Source of the DNA: JBKPDV01 sp046728075
GTDB lineage: Bacteria > Acidobacteriota > Thermoanaerobaculia > UBA5066 > Gp7-AA6
Length of the DNA: 23,643 bases
Assembly (NCBI GenBank): GCA_046728075.1
Contig: JBKPDV010000144.1
Location: forward strand, 1-23,643
Direction of reading: 5' to 3'
Shown: in pieces, positions 6,685-12,862 of the stretch
Numbering within the stretch: position 1 is the stretch's first letter
Layout: each line of letters begins with the position of its first letter
Notes under the pieces: model-generated
Database searches by the model: none
Seen by the model: the letters and a program-made list of their open reading frames with translations, nothing else
What the model was told of the DNA's origin: nothing
Made by a program: the position numbers and the translations under genes

Positions 6685-7437
6685 TCACCCACGTTCCATT
6701 TTCTCGGTCGCCGGACGGAGGAACATGGTCTGTCCGACCGCCAGTCGACCGATGCGAGTAACCGTGCCGTAGATTCCCGCGGTGTTCTGATTCGCACGGA
6801 CGATCGCCTTCATCAATTCCGGAGCGAGACTTGCCGAGTCGGGATCAATGTTCACGATCGAGCAGCGAAGGTCACGCATCGTGACGGCGATGGCGGGGGC
6901 GTCATCCTCCTCGCCGAAGGAGAGTACACCGCCCACCCACTCGTCCTCCTGGAAGGGAACCGATCGCAGTGAACGAACGACGACATTCGGGCGAAATCGT
7001 CGCACGTCCGGGCTCCGCCCTGCGAGGCGTCCGATCTCGCGCACCGTATCCGAGGCGATCACGGAGATGCTCGCTTCATCGAAGATGCCATGCCTTAACT
7101 GCATCATCTGCACGGGAGCCCCGTGGCGGCGTCCGACCTCCGTGGCCAGGTCCTCCCCGAAGACAGGCATCTCTTCGCCATCCGGCGTGTGAACATGTGT
7201 AGGAAGGTCTGCCGGGGCACTGTCGTCACGGTGGTGCGGAACAAACAGGACCAGGTCGGGAAGCTTGCTTGCTGTCAGCCAGGGGAACGCGCTGCGGTCA
7301 TCAAGCTTCCGGAATGCCAGGCGTCTGTCACCATCGAGGCCGTGCCATCCCAGCCTGGCGACCTCGAGTCGTTCGCCGCACATGGACTTCACGGGATACC
7401 GGAAGATCGCCTCGACTTGTCCGATTTCTATAAGCAT
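6685..7437 (-). CDS. MOSC domain protein
   Basis: This protein has an N-terminal MOSC beta-barrel (about residues 5-45, EAIFRYPVKSMCGERLEVAR then GLDGDRRLAF) and a C-terminal MOSC domain with the RRFRPNVVV motif (about 146-154) and the conserved cysteine in DLRCSIVNIDPD (about C192). MOSC proteins such as YcbX and YiiM bind the molybdenum cofactor and reduce N-hydroxylated bases or carry sulfur. The ATG at 7437 gives a 250-aa protein. Its start is only about 15 nt from the attC at 7453-7513, so little room is left for a private promoter and it probably depends on read-through. Activity as a reductase is inferred from family membership only. Confidence 0.87.
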   Translation of the reverse strand: MLIEIGQVEAIFRYPVKSMCGERLEVARLGWHGLDGDRRLAFRKLDDRSAFPWLTASKLPDLVLFVPHHRDDSAPADLPTHVHTPDGEEMPVFGEDLATEVGRRHGAPVQMMQLRHGIFDEASISVIASDTVREIGRLAGRSPDVRRFRPNVVVRSLRSVPFQEDEWVGGVLSFGEEDDAPAIAVTMRDLRCSIVNIDPDSASLAPELMKAIVRANQNTAGIYGTVTRIGRLAVGQTMFLRPATEKMERG

Positions 7438-7452
7438 GTTGCATCCGAGTCC

Positions 7453-7513
7453 GCCCAACGGCTGATGGCTCAGCGGCGCCCGCGAGGGAGTCCGCTGCAG
7501 CCGCGGGTTAGGC
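7453..7513 (-). repeat. attC site (family A)
   Basis: GCCCAACGGCTGATGGCTCA, then the hairpin region GCGCCCGCGAGGGAG, then TCCGCTGCAGCCGCGG and GTTAGGC. Both outer boxes are intact. It belongs to the lipocalin-like gene to its right. Confidence 0.85.
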
Positions 7514-7549
7514 GGCCAGAGGGCAGCGCATACGCTACGCGCGAAACCT

Positions 7550-8041
7550 CTATTTGACCTTCTCCCATATCAACTCCGCGACGATGACCTTGCCGTCGAC
7601 ATCGCTCGGCTGAGGGTCGGTGGTGATATGAAGTTTGCCTCCCTCGAGCCGCACACTCCGAACCTGATCGGTACCTGTCCAATTCTCGTTCCAGGAAATG
7701 TCTACGTGATGAGTGACCGTCTTGCCGTCAAATGTGAATGTGCCGGCATACGCGCCCATTGTGTTGAACAGCTCCGCGCGCTCCTCGGCCGTCAACTTGG
7801 CCATGTCGGTGGGCTTGGGCCGGCCCTCCTTTGCGACAATCGCGAACATGCGACCGTCTCGGCCGTAGCTCAGGAACCCGTGAGGAGCCTTCCCAAAAAA
7901 GGCGCTCGTTTCACCTGTGGCCAAGACACGTTGCGAGTAGCTGAGAAGCCGCCACGTTCCGTACAGGTCCTTGTTTCCGACCGCCCGACTCGCGACCGAC
8001 GGTGGATGCGCCGACGGCACGAGCGGAGCACGCTTTCTCAT
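7550..8041 (-). CDS. Lipocalin-like domain protein
   Basis: This is a lipocalin-like beta-barrel protein of the type found widely in soil bacteria. The family hallmark is the first strand with a G-x-W, here LYGTWRLLSYSQR (about residues 26-38), followed by APHGFLSYGRDGRMFAIVA (about 52-70) and later GTFTFDGKTVTHHVDISWNENW. The ATG at 8041 has AGGTGA 5 nt upstream. Residues 1-22 are rather polar and do not look like a signal peptide, so it is probably cytoplasmic. Ligand or activity is unknown. It is a single-gene cassette bounded by sites at 7453-7513 and 8077-8135. Confidence 0.8.
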   Translation of the reverse strand: MRKRAPLVPSAHPPSVASRAVGNKDLYGTWRLLSYSQRVLATGETSAFFGKAPHGFLSYGRDGRMFAIVAKEGRPKPTDMAKLTAEERAELFNTMGAYAGTFTFDGKTVTHHVDISWNENWTGTDQVRSVRLEGGKLHITTDPQPSDVDGKVIVAELIWEKVK

Positions 8042-8076
8042 GCGGTCACCTCTTCATAAAGGATACGGTGCAGGCC

Positions 8077-8135
8077 GCCAGGACTTGCGGCTCAGCGGGG
8101 CCCGCAAGGCCGTCCGCGGCAGCCGCGGGTTAAGC
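8077..8135 (-). repeat. attC site (family A)
   Basis: The left arm GGACTTGCGGCTCAGCGG, the central GGCCCGCAAGGCC hairpin, then GTCCGCGGCAGCCGCGG and GTTAAGC. The left outer box is eroded (GCCAGGAC). It follows the toxin stop at 8139 by 3 nt. Confidence 0.78.
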
Positions 8136-8138
8136 GGC

Positions 8139-8402
8139 CTAGCGAGAAACGTCTTTGCGATCCGCGACCCGAACGACGAGCACGACCAAATCGTCATCGG
8201 CGATTGAGTAAACCACCCGATATCGGCCGAGCCGGAAGCGGTAGCGATCGATTTCCCCCGCAAGTTTTTCGCAACCGATGGGCCGTGGCTCATCCGCCAG
8301 AGCGAGAATGCTCGCGACGATGCGCAGCCGGTCTTTCTTTTGGTCAACGGCCTCAATCTCCTTGGCTGCGGACGGCTTGATGAGGACCCTATAGCTTGCC
8401 AC
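8139..8402 (-). CDS. RelE/ParE-family toxin
   Basis: This is a type II toxin of the RelE/ParE superfamily, 87 aa. It has the usual order: MASYRVLIKPSAAKEI, a helical hairpin, the RPIGCEKLAGEIDRYRFRLGRYRVVY core with its basic residues, then a hydrophobic strand ending VADRKDVSR. RelE members cut mRNA on the ribosome, and ParE members poison gyrase; the sequence does not decide which. It starts with GTG at 8402, overlapping the antitoxin end by 14 nt, so translation is coupled. Toxin-antitoxin pairs are common stabilisers of cassette arrays. The toxin reading frame is intact while its partner is frameshifted. Confidence 0.87.
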   Translation of the reverse strand: MASYRVLIKPSAAKEIEAVDQKKDRLRIVASILALADEPRPIGCEKLAGEIDRYRFRLGRYRVVYSIADDDLVVLVVRVADRKDVSR

Positions 8403-8620
8403 GCCGCTTGAGAGCCTTTACGAATTGCTCGAAGTCGAGATTGGGCTCCCGCTTGCGCTTCTCGAACGCCTCTAGATCCTCGGCATCTTCGGCCAGACTG
8501 AGTTTGACGGCATCGTTGACCATGTCTGAGATCGACTTGTCGGAGGCGGCCGCCTTGAGCCGCAAGGCCCCGGCGAATCTCCGGCTCGAAATACACGGTC
8601 GCGCGCTTGAGATAACTCAT
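8389..8620 (-). pseudogene. RHH antitoxin, frameshifted by one extra base
   Basis: This is the antitoxin partner of the RelE/ParE toxin. It starts ATG at 8620 and reads MSYLKRATVYFEPEI, a ribbon-helix-helix N-terminus, then loses frame. If one C is removed from the CCCC run at 8568-8571, the frame continues RRALRLKAAASDKSI..., then NDAVKLSLAEDAEDL..., ending KALKRRGKL with TAG at 8391-8389. This gives 76 aa, a normal antitoxin. The 232-nt span equals 77 codons plus one base, as expected for a single insertion. Without the correction the product has no antitoxin C-terminus. It is either a sequencing error in a C run or a broken antitoxin. Confidence 0.8.
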
Positions 8621-8627
8621 GGCGGGA

Positions 8628-8672
8628 GCCTAACGCTACGCCCCCCGTTTGCATCGCGGTTGGCGTTAAGGC
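8628..8672 (-). repeat. Short attC-like site
   Basis: GCCTAACGC at the left and GCGTTAAGGC at the right pair with each other, but the 45-bp element lacks the family A internal sequence. It lies 8 nt upstream of the antitoxin start and marks the left boundary of the plus-strand operon block. Confidence 0.5.
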
Positions 8673-8746
8673 GTCAAGACTCCAAGAGGCCGCTCATGGC
8701 TTGCGGCGCAGCCCTGCAGGCGGGGCGAGACATCCCTGAATATGAC

Positions 8747-8776
8747 TTGACAAGCATATGAACAAACGGGTATATT
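8747..8776 (+). promoter_or_regulatory. Sigma70-type promoter of the ArsR operon
   Basis: A perfect TTGACA (8747-8752) is separated by 18 bp from TATATT (8771-8776). Only CGCCGT lies between the -10 box and the ATG at 8783. Transcription would start about 7 nt after the -10 box, on or next to the A of the ATG, giving a leaderless mRNA. ATAT repeats around 8741-8775 could hold the operator for ArsR autoregulation. Confidence 0.75.
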
Positions 8777-8782
8777 CGCCGT

Positions 8783-9115
8783 ATGGAATCCTCGTTCGCG
8801 ATCATCGCGGAGCCGAACCGCCGGACCATCCTCAGTCTGTTGGCGTCATCGGAGCGTTCCGTCGGCGAGCTCGAGCGCCGGCTGCGGATGCCTCAGACCT
8901 CCGTGTCCAAGCATCTCCGCGTGCTGCGCGAGGCCGGCTTCGTGGAGGCACGCATCGATGCCCAGCGGCGCCTCTACCGGCTCCGGCCCGAGCCGCTCAT
9001 GGAGGTCGACGCCTGGCTGGAGCCTTTCCGGCGCTTCTGGTCGGCCCACGTCGATGCTCTGGAACGCCATCTCGATCGGATGGAGCGGAGATCCAGGAAA
9101 GGAAAGAAGCGATGA
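8783..9115 (+). CDS. ArsR-family transcriptional regulator
   Basis: This is a 110-aa winged-helix repressor. It has the family start FAIIAEPNRRTILSLLASSE, the recognition helix QTSVSKHLRVLREAG (about residues 38-52) and a wing with ARIDAQRRLYRLRPEPL. There are no cysteines, so it is not a thiol metal sensor like ArsR or SmtB; it belongs to the group usually paired with AHSA1/SRPBCC genes. A strong promoter ends 6 nt before the ATG and there is no ribosome binding site, so the mRNA is probably leaderless. Its TGA overlaps the next gene's ATG, marking an operon. It most likely represses its own operon, and the inducer is unknown. Confidence 0.92.
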   Translation: MESSFAIIAEPNRRTILSLLASSERSVGELERRLRMPQTSVSKHLRVLREAGFVEARIDAQRRLYRLRPEPLMEVDAWLEPFRRFWSAHVDALERHLDRMERRSRKGKKR

Positions 9116-9645
9116 GCGGCCGTGACAAGTACGCCCCCGGTCCAGCGGACAGAGCCTGGGTCAAGAAGGAGGGAGAGGAGTGGACGCTCGTTCTGGTCCG
9201 CGAGCTCCGTCATCCGCCGGCGAGGGTCTGGGAGGCGCTGACCGATCCGGCGCATCTGTCCGAATGGGCGCCGTTCGACGCCGATCGCAACCTGGGCGCC
9301 GTGGGGACCGTGAAGCTCACGACAGTGGGAGCTCCGACACCGCTCGTCTCCGAGACCCAGGTGAAGCGGGCTGATGCGCCGAAGGCGCTCGAATACAGCT
9401 GGGGTGGAAACGACCTCCGCTGGGAGCTCGAGCCGCTCAAAGCCGACGGCACACGCCTCACGCTCTGGCACAACATCGACCGCGGCTTCATCGCATGGGG
9501 CGCCGCGGGCTGGCACATCTGCTTCGACGTACTGGATCGGGCACTCGCCGGTCAGCCTATCGGGCGCATCGTCGGCCCCGAGGCCATGAAGTTCGGCGGC
9601 TGGCAGCGATTGAAAGACGAGTACGCAAAGCAGTTCGGCGTTTGA
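9112..9645 (+). CDS. AHSA1/SRPBCC domain protein
   Basis: This protein has a START/Bet v1-like fold of the Aha1 C-terminal type, 177 aa. It shows LVLVRELRHPPARVWEALTD (about residues 26-45), the conserved LSEWAPFDADRNLG, then a central ELEPLKADGTRLTLWHNI and the terminal WHICFDVLDRALAG segment. These proteins bind hydrophobic small molecules in a central cavity and are regularly encoded beside ArsR-type repressors. The ATG at 9112 overlaps the ArsR stop by 4 nt (ATGA) with AAGGAAAG upstream, so the two are translationally coupled. The ligand is unknown. The long in-frame extension upstream is only the second frame of the ArsR gene and is not used. Confidence 0.9.
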   Translation: MSGRDKYAPGPADRAWVKKEGEEWTLVLVRELRHPPARVWEALTDPAHLSEWAPFDADRNLGAVGTVKLTTVGAPTPLVSETQVKRADAPKALEYSWGGNDLRWELEPLKADGTRLTLWHNIDRGFIAWGAAGWHICFDVLDRALAGQPIGRIVGPEAMKFGGWQRLKDEYAKQFGV

Positions 9646-9697
9646 GACTGCCGGTTGGCCGACCCAACACAGCGTCGAAGCAAAGGAGGAAAAACCC

Positions 9698-10150
9698 ATG
9701 GAAGCGACCCCGCACAACCCGCCCCTCTCCATGGCTCTGACCATGCCCCGCTCCAAAGGAATGGTCATCGGATTCTGGATCTTCACCGCGCTCCTCTGTC
9801 TGCAGATAGGCTTCACCGCCTATGCGCAACTGCGCCTGCCGCAGGTGGCGGAGATGTTCACTCACCTCGGCTTCCCCGCCTACTTCCGGGTGGAGCTCTC
9901 GTGGGCCAAGCTCCTCGGCGTGGTGCTGCTGCTTGCGCCCGTGCCGGCGCGGCTCAAGGAGTGGGCCTACGCCGGCCTCGCCATCACCCTCGGCTCGGCG
10001 CTCATCGCCCACTTCTCGGTGGGCGATGGTCCGGAGGTGTGGGGCTGGGCGGCGGCCACAGGCGTGCTCTGGGGGCTCTCGTACTTCTTCTGGCGCTGCC
10101 TGCAGGCCACGCCGGCGAATTTATTTGGAACTTCTAGGAGGAGAACATGA
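9698..10150 (+). CDS. DoxX-like membrane protein
   Basis: This is a four-helix integral membrane protein of the DoxX-like family, 150 aa. Hydrophobic spans are about residues 22-43 (MVIGFWIFTALLCLQIGFTA), 68-82 (WAKLLGVVLLLAP), 89-106 (WAYAGLAITLGSALIAHF) and 116-134 (VWGWAAATGVLWGLSYFFW). The sequence HLGFPAYFRVELSWAKLLGV is typical of the family. The ATG at 9698 has AGGAGG 8 nt upstream. It is the third gene of the plus-strand operon, 52 nt after the AHSA1 gene, and its TGA overlaps the next gene's ATG. DoxX-like proteins may act in redox balance or quinone handling; the role here is unknown. Confidence 0.88.
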   Translation: MEATPHNPPLSMALTMPRSKGMVIGFWIFTALLCLQIGFTAYAQLRLPQVAEMFTHLGFPAYFRVELSWAKLLGVVLLLAPVPARLKEWAYAGLAITLGSALIAHFSVGDGPEVWGWAAATGVLWGLSYFFWRCLQATPANLFGTSRRRT

Positions 10151-10563
10151 AAAAGTCCGGCGCGAGCCAGGGCCAGTCGGCATCGGCGCTCATCTCGAAA
10201 AGAATCGCCGAACTCGGGGACTGGCGCGGGGGAACCCTCAGCAGAATGCGCAAGCTCATCAAGGCAGCGGACCCGGACGTCGTCGAGGAATGGAAGTGGA
10301 TGAATCCGATCTGGTCGCACGACGGCATCATCTGCACTGGCGAATCCTACAAGAATCACGTGAAGCTGACCTTCGCCAGGGGCGCGTCTCTGAAGGATCC
10401 GGCCGGTCTCTTCAACTCGAGTCTCGACGGAAACGTACGCCGCGCGATCGACATCCACGAAGGAGAAGAAGTTGACGAGTCGGCCTTCAAGGCGCTCGTT
10501 CGCCAAGCGGTCGCCCTCAACAGTTTTGGCAAGTCGAAACCTTCGAAGAAAGCGAACTCCTGA
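10147..10563 (+). CDS. DUF1801 family protein
   Basis: This is a 138-aa YdhG-like DUF1801 protein with a frataxin-like alpha/beta fold. The diagnostic run is ADPDVVEEWKWMNPIWSHDG (about residues 41-60), followed by YKNHVKLTFARGASLKDPAG and the C-terminal RRAIDIHEGEEVDE. The ATG at 10147 follows AGGAGGAG and overlaps the DoxX stop (ATGA), so it is the last gene of the operon. Function is unestablished; a link to iron or small-molecule binding has been proposed for the fold. A second DUF1801 protein occurs at 21728-22153, right next to a DoxX cassette. Confidence 0.88.
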   Translation: MKKSGASQGQSASALISKRIAELGDWRGGTLSRMRKLIKAADPDVVEEWKWMNPIWSHDGIICTGESYKNHVKLTFARGASLKDPAGLFNSSLDGNVRRAIDIHEGEEVDESAFKALVRQAVALNSFGKSKPSKKANS

Positions 10564-10569
10564 GGGATT

Positions 10570-10600
10570 CCGCCCCTGAACAGGTCCGACATCGGGGCGG
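10570..10600 (+). terminator. Possible hairpin terminator of the ArsR operon
   Basis: CCGCCCC and GGGGCGG form a perfect 7-bp GC stem around a 17-nt loop, 7 nt after the DUF1801 stop. No T run follows, so intrinsic termination is uncertain. Confidence 0.3.
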
Positions 10601-10660
10601 CGGAGAAGTCGTGAGTGACGCTCTCGGTCTTCCCCTCGAGAATGCTCACGCTTTCGTGCC

Positions 10661-10693
10661 GTCTAACGCGTCGGCTGCATGCGTTTGTTAGGC
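10661..10693 (-). repeat. Very short attC site
   Basis: GTCTAACGCG at the left and GCGTTTGTTAGGC at the right are complementary outer boxes, but only 33 bp long. The usual inner L boxes and hairpin are missing. The TAA stop of the VOC gene lies inside the GTTAGGC box (10688-10690). Confidence 0.6.
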
Positions 10694-11104
10694 CGGCGCC
10701 GCGTGGCCCCTTAACTCGAGCGAGGAGAACGCACTAATGGTGACGTAGTATCCGTCCGGATCCCGGAGCGAGAACTCCTGTGTTCGAGTATTCGGGTTCA
10801 CGTGCGGCTCCTCTTCGAGTCGGTCGACGAGAGTGCGCGCCCTTTTCAGAGACATATCGAAATCGTCGACGCGGAAGAACAAGAGGAGCCCGTTGCCAGG
10901 TATCGCCTCGTCCCGGCTCATCAACGACGGATGCTCGTGCGCGCCCCACTGGTGGAGGCAGAGCAAAACAGTTCCGTCCGAATCGAGGATCTGACCAAAA
11001 TAGGTATGTTCCGGTCGTGTCTCGGGCTGGCCGAAGAGCGACTGGTACCATTTGAAGCTATTCGCCACATCGCTTACGCCGATGATCGTCCAGGTGCGTT
11101 TCAC
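10688..11104 (-). CDS. VOC family protein
   Basis: This is a single VOC domain, 138 aa. It has the opening WTIIGVSDVANSFKWYQSLF, the middle DGTVLLCLHQWG, the second half GNGLLLFFRVDDFDMSLKRA and the last strand EFSLRDPDGYYVTIS, a strong glyoxalase-type ending. No complete metal triad is obvious, so it could bind a drug or small molecule rather than catalyse. The GTG at 11104 is chosen because GGAG lies about 8 nt upstream and the residues before it read into the next cassette. Its TAA stop is supplied by the attC box at 10687-10693. Confidence 0.82.
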   Translation of the reverse strand: MKRTWTIIGVSDVANSFKWYQSLFGQPETRPEHTYFGQILDSDGTVLLCLHQWGAHEHPSLMSRDEAIPGNGLLLFFRVDDFDMSLKRARTLVDRLEEEPHVNPNTRTQEFSLRDPDGYYVTISAFSSLELRGHAAPA

Positions 11105-11121
11105 GACGTCTTCTCCCGTGT

Positions 11122-11137
11122 GTTTAACGTTGTCAGG
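11122..11137 (-). repeat. Collapsed attC (outer boxes fused)
   Basis: GTTTAAC is followed directly by GTTGTCAGG, as if the two outer boxes of an attC had been joined with loss of everything between them. It overlaps the end of the reductase gene (stop at 11133). Confidence 0.4.
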
Positions 11138-11726
11138 GGGCGTTCCGTGACTCGCCGCGATGTTTTCGCACCTCGTAACGAAGCCCAACCATGCCGCTCT
11201 TGTAGGCTTTGACCTCCACCAGATGGAGGGCGATGTCTCTGTCGAGCTTCTCGAAGAATCGGATCCCATCACCAATCAGGATCGGCAGGATCGAATAACG
11301 AACTTCGTCGGCTAGCCCGAGGCGAAGGCATTCGGCGGAGACCACACCGCCTCCAACAAACCAGATGGTACGGAACGTGGGCCGCAGGCGCCCATTCACG
11401 AACTGCGCGAGACCGCCTGAGTGGAACTGGACGGTATCCCGGGTCCGTGGCAGTTTACGGCTCGTGAGGACGAAGGTGGGTTTGTCGCCGTACGACCACC
11501 CCAAGCCTTGGGCTTCAAAGCGAAGCGCGGTCTCATAGGTTCGCGATCCCATGACGTAGCAGTCGATCGTCTTGAGGAACGCCTCGACGAATCCTGGGTC
11601 CATCGTGTCCCCGTCTACGAATTCGTCCGAGGTTTCGAGCCAGTCGACGCGCCCGTCCTTTCGAGCGATGAAGCCGTCGAGGCTGGCTGCCATGTGGATC
11701 GTTACGTGAGAATCAGGGTTTGACAT
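11133..11726 (-). CDS. Dihydrofolate reductase / RibD C-terminal family protein
   Basis: This is a 197-aa NADPH-binding reductase-fold protein of the RibD C-terminal/DHFR-like type. It begins VTIHMAASLDGFIARKDG (the family's M-S-L-D-G-x-I-A motif) and has DCYVMGSRTYETALRF (about 55-70), KPTFVLTSRKLP and the nucleotide-binding IWFVGGGVVSAECLRLGLAD (about 121-140), then RYSILPILIGDGIRFFEKL. The ATG at 11726 has a weak GGA upstream. The natural substrate is unknown; family members are often called dihydrofolate reductases without proof. A second, divergent copy is at 21067-21615. Confidence 0.88.
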   Translation of the reverse strand: MSNPDSHVTIHMAASLDGFIARKDGRVDWLETSDEFVDGDTMDPGFVEAFLKTIDCYVMGSRTYETALRFEAQGLGWSYGDKPTFVLTSRKLPRTRDTVQFHSGGLAQFVNGRLRPTFRTIWFVGGGVVSAECLRLGLADEVRYSILPILIGDGIRFFEKLDRDIALHLVEVKAYKSGMVGLRYEVRKHRGESRNAP

Positions 11727-11736
11727 CGTTCCGTCA

Positions 11737-11797
11737 CGCTGACGGCTTGCGGCTCAGCGACACCCGCAAGGGCGTCCGCTGCAGCCGCGAGTTAGGC
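11737..11797 (-). repeat. attC site (family A)
   Basis: CGCTGACGGCTTGCGGCTCA, the hairpin ACACCCGCAAGGGCGT, then CCGCTGCAGCCGCGA and GTTAGGC. It is nearly consensus. It belongs to the cupin gene to the right, although 78 nt separate it from that gene's stop. Confidence 0.88.
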
Positions 11798-11875
11798 GGC
11801 GAACCGTTTGTAATCATTCGGCCGGACCACGTTCTGATCATCGCCAGTTTGCAGGCTGGCAAGAGGAGCAAGCGA

Positions 11876-12214
11876 TCACTTGAGTTCGACGATGAGCACG
11901 TGCGTATCACTGGAACCGACGTTCACGCCAATGTGCGACTGCGCCTTGCTCCACGCGACCTCCCCGGGTCGGACGTCCCGGACAACCTCCCGACCGTCGG
12001 ACAAGACAAACTGTCGCGTAAAAGCGCTCAGCGCACAAAGCACAAAGTCGGAATGATGATGGGGTGACGTTCGTTCACCCGGCGAGTCTCGATACTCGAG
12101 AACCCTGACGCGATCGTTTTCGAGGACCACCTTGTACTTGTCACCGTCGGTGACTACAGGATCACGGGATGGGTCACGAAGTTGATCCAGTTCGGATGCG
12201 GTGACGTTGCTCAT
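11876..12214 (-). CDS. BauB-like cupin protein
   Basis: This is a 112-aa single cupin resembling small BauB-type proteins. It opens DKYKVVLENDRVRVLEYRDS, has the metal-binding SPHHHSDFVLCALSAF (His at about 52-54) and then GEVAWSKAQSHIGVNVG (His about 94) and THVLIVELK at the end. Cupins of this group bind a divalent metal, but a catalytic activity has not been shown for most. The ATG at 12214 follows AAGGAG at 7 nt. It is cytoplasmic, with no signal peptide. It is one of three cupins in the array, none closely alike. Confidence 0.82.
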   Translation of the reverse strand: MSNVTASELDQLRDPSRDPVVTDGDKYKVVLENDRVRVLEYRDSPGERTSPHHHSDFVLCALSAFTRQFVLSDGREVVRDVRPGEVAWSKAQSHIGVNVGSSDTHVLIVELK

Positions 12215-12261
12215 GGGCGCTCCTTGCAGACACGAACAGAAGTGAGTAATGGGCCAGAGCC

Positions 12262-12322
12262 GCCTGATGGCTTGCGGCTCAGCGGGGCGCGCAAGCGCGT
12301 CTGCTGCAGCCGCGGGTCAGGC
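12262..12322 (-). repeat. attC site (family A)
   Basis: GCCTGATGGCTTGCGGCTCA, the hairpin GGCGCGCAAGCGCGT, then CTGCTGCAGCCGCGG and GTCAGGC. The two outer boxes carry matching changes (TAA to TGA on the left, TTA to TCA on the right) that keep the pairing. Confidence 0.86.
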
Positions 12323-12354
12323 GACTGAACGCCAGGTTTCACAGAACGCCGGGT

Positions 12355-12747
12355 TTACCGCCCCGCTCCAGCCGGCACCCATCGGGCGGCAGCATCAGCG
12401 CTATCGTCGGGTCGTGTGTTGAAGGCTATCGCCGCACCTGGGGCGGCCTTATGAACAGCATTGATGACGGCTTCGAATAATGCAAGGCCCCGGGGCGGCA
12501 GGCGGACACCGGCTCCGATGACAACACAATCATATCTCTTAGAAGCTAGTTGACGCTCAACTGTCGGCCCAGCGGTTTCATCCGGCCGGATGTAGCCAAC
12601 ATCGGCCTCCCATCCGTGCTCAGCGAACTGCTTCAACGCAACCGCAATGCCGGCGTGAACCTTCTCGATGGTCATACCTGGTGGCAAAGCCGGGTCGGTA
12701 AAATCCACAGTCTCTGGATCGTAGCCGACGAGCAGAATCCGCGTCAT
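12355..12747 (-). CDS. Hypothetical protein, Rossmann/flavodoxin-like fold
   Basis: I do not recognise a named family. The 130-aa protein begins MTRILLVGYDPETVDFTDPA, a beta strand with a loop that could bind a phosphate or nucleotide, then GMTIEKVHAGIAVALKQFAE, an alternating strand YDCVVIGAGVRLP and a helix ALFEAVINAVHKAAPGAAI. The alternating beta-alpha pattern suggests a flavodoxin or receiver-like fold, but the acidic phosphoacceptor pocket of response regulators is not seen. The ATG at 12747 has GGAGGG 4 nt upstream. Its attC at 12262-12322 is 32 nt past the stop. Role unknown. Confidence 0.7.
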   Translation of the reverse strand: MTRILLVGYDPETVDFTDPALPPGMTIEKVHAGIAVALKQFAEHGWEADVGYIRPDETAGPTVERQLASKRYDCVVIGAGVRLPPRGLALFEAVINAVHKAAPGAAIAFNTRPDDSADAAARWVPAGAGR

Positions 12748-12791
12748 GAGCCCTCCGTCGCTTTTGCGGCTGTCTCACTCTATCTCGGGTC

Positions 12792-12852
12792 GCCTGACGG
12801 CTCGCGGCTCAGCAGCGCCCCCAAGGCCGTCCGCTGCAGCGGTGGATTAGGC
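12792..12852 (-). repeat. attC site (family A)
   Basis: GCCTGACGGCTCGCGGCTCA, the hairpin GCGCCCCCAAGGCCGT, then CCGCTGCAGCGGTGG and ATTAGGC. It belongs to the frameshifted MDR gene that ends at 12863. Confidence 0.85.
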
Positions 12853-12862
12853 CGCTCCTGAT

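Noticed and set aside
8054..8620. A 188-aa minus-strand frame starting at the antitoxin ATG
   Set aside because: Only the first 15 residues look like an antitoxin. The rest is the wrong frame of the antitoxin and toxin genes caused by the extra C.
8974..9816. A 280-aa minus-strand frame opposite the ArsR operon
   Set aside because: It covers the strongly supported ArsR, AHSA1 and DoxX genes antisense, and no family pattern is seen.
10356..10649. A 97-aa minus-strand frame opposite DUF1801
   Set aside because: Antisense to a clear DUF1801 gene with no own ribosome binding site or motif.
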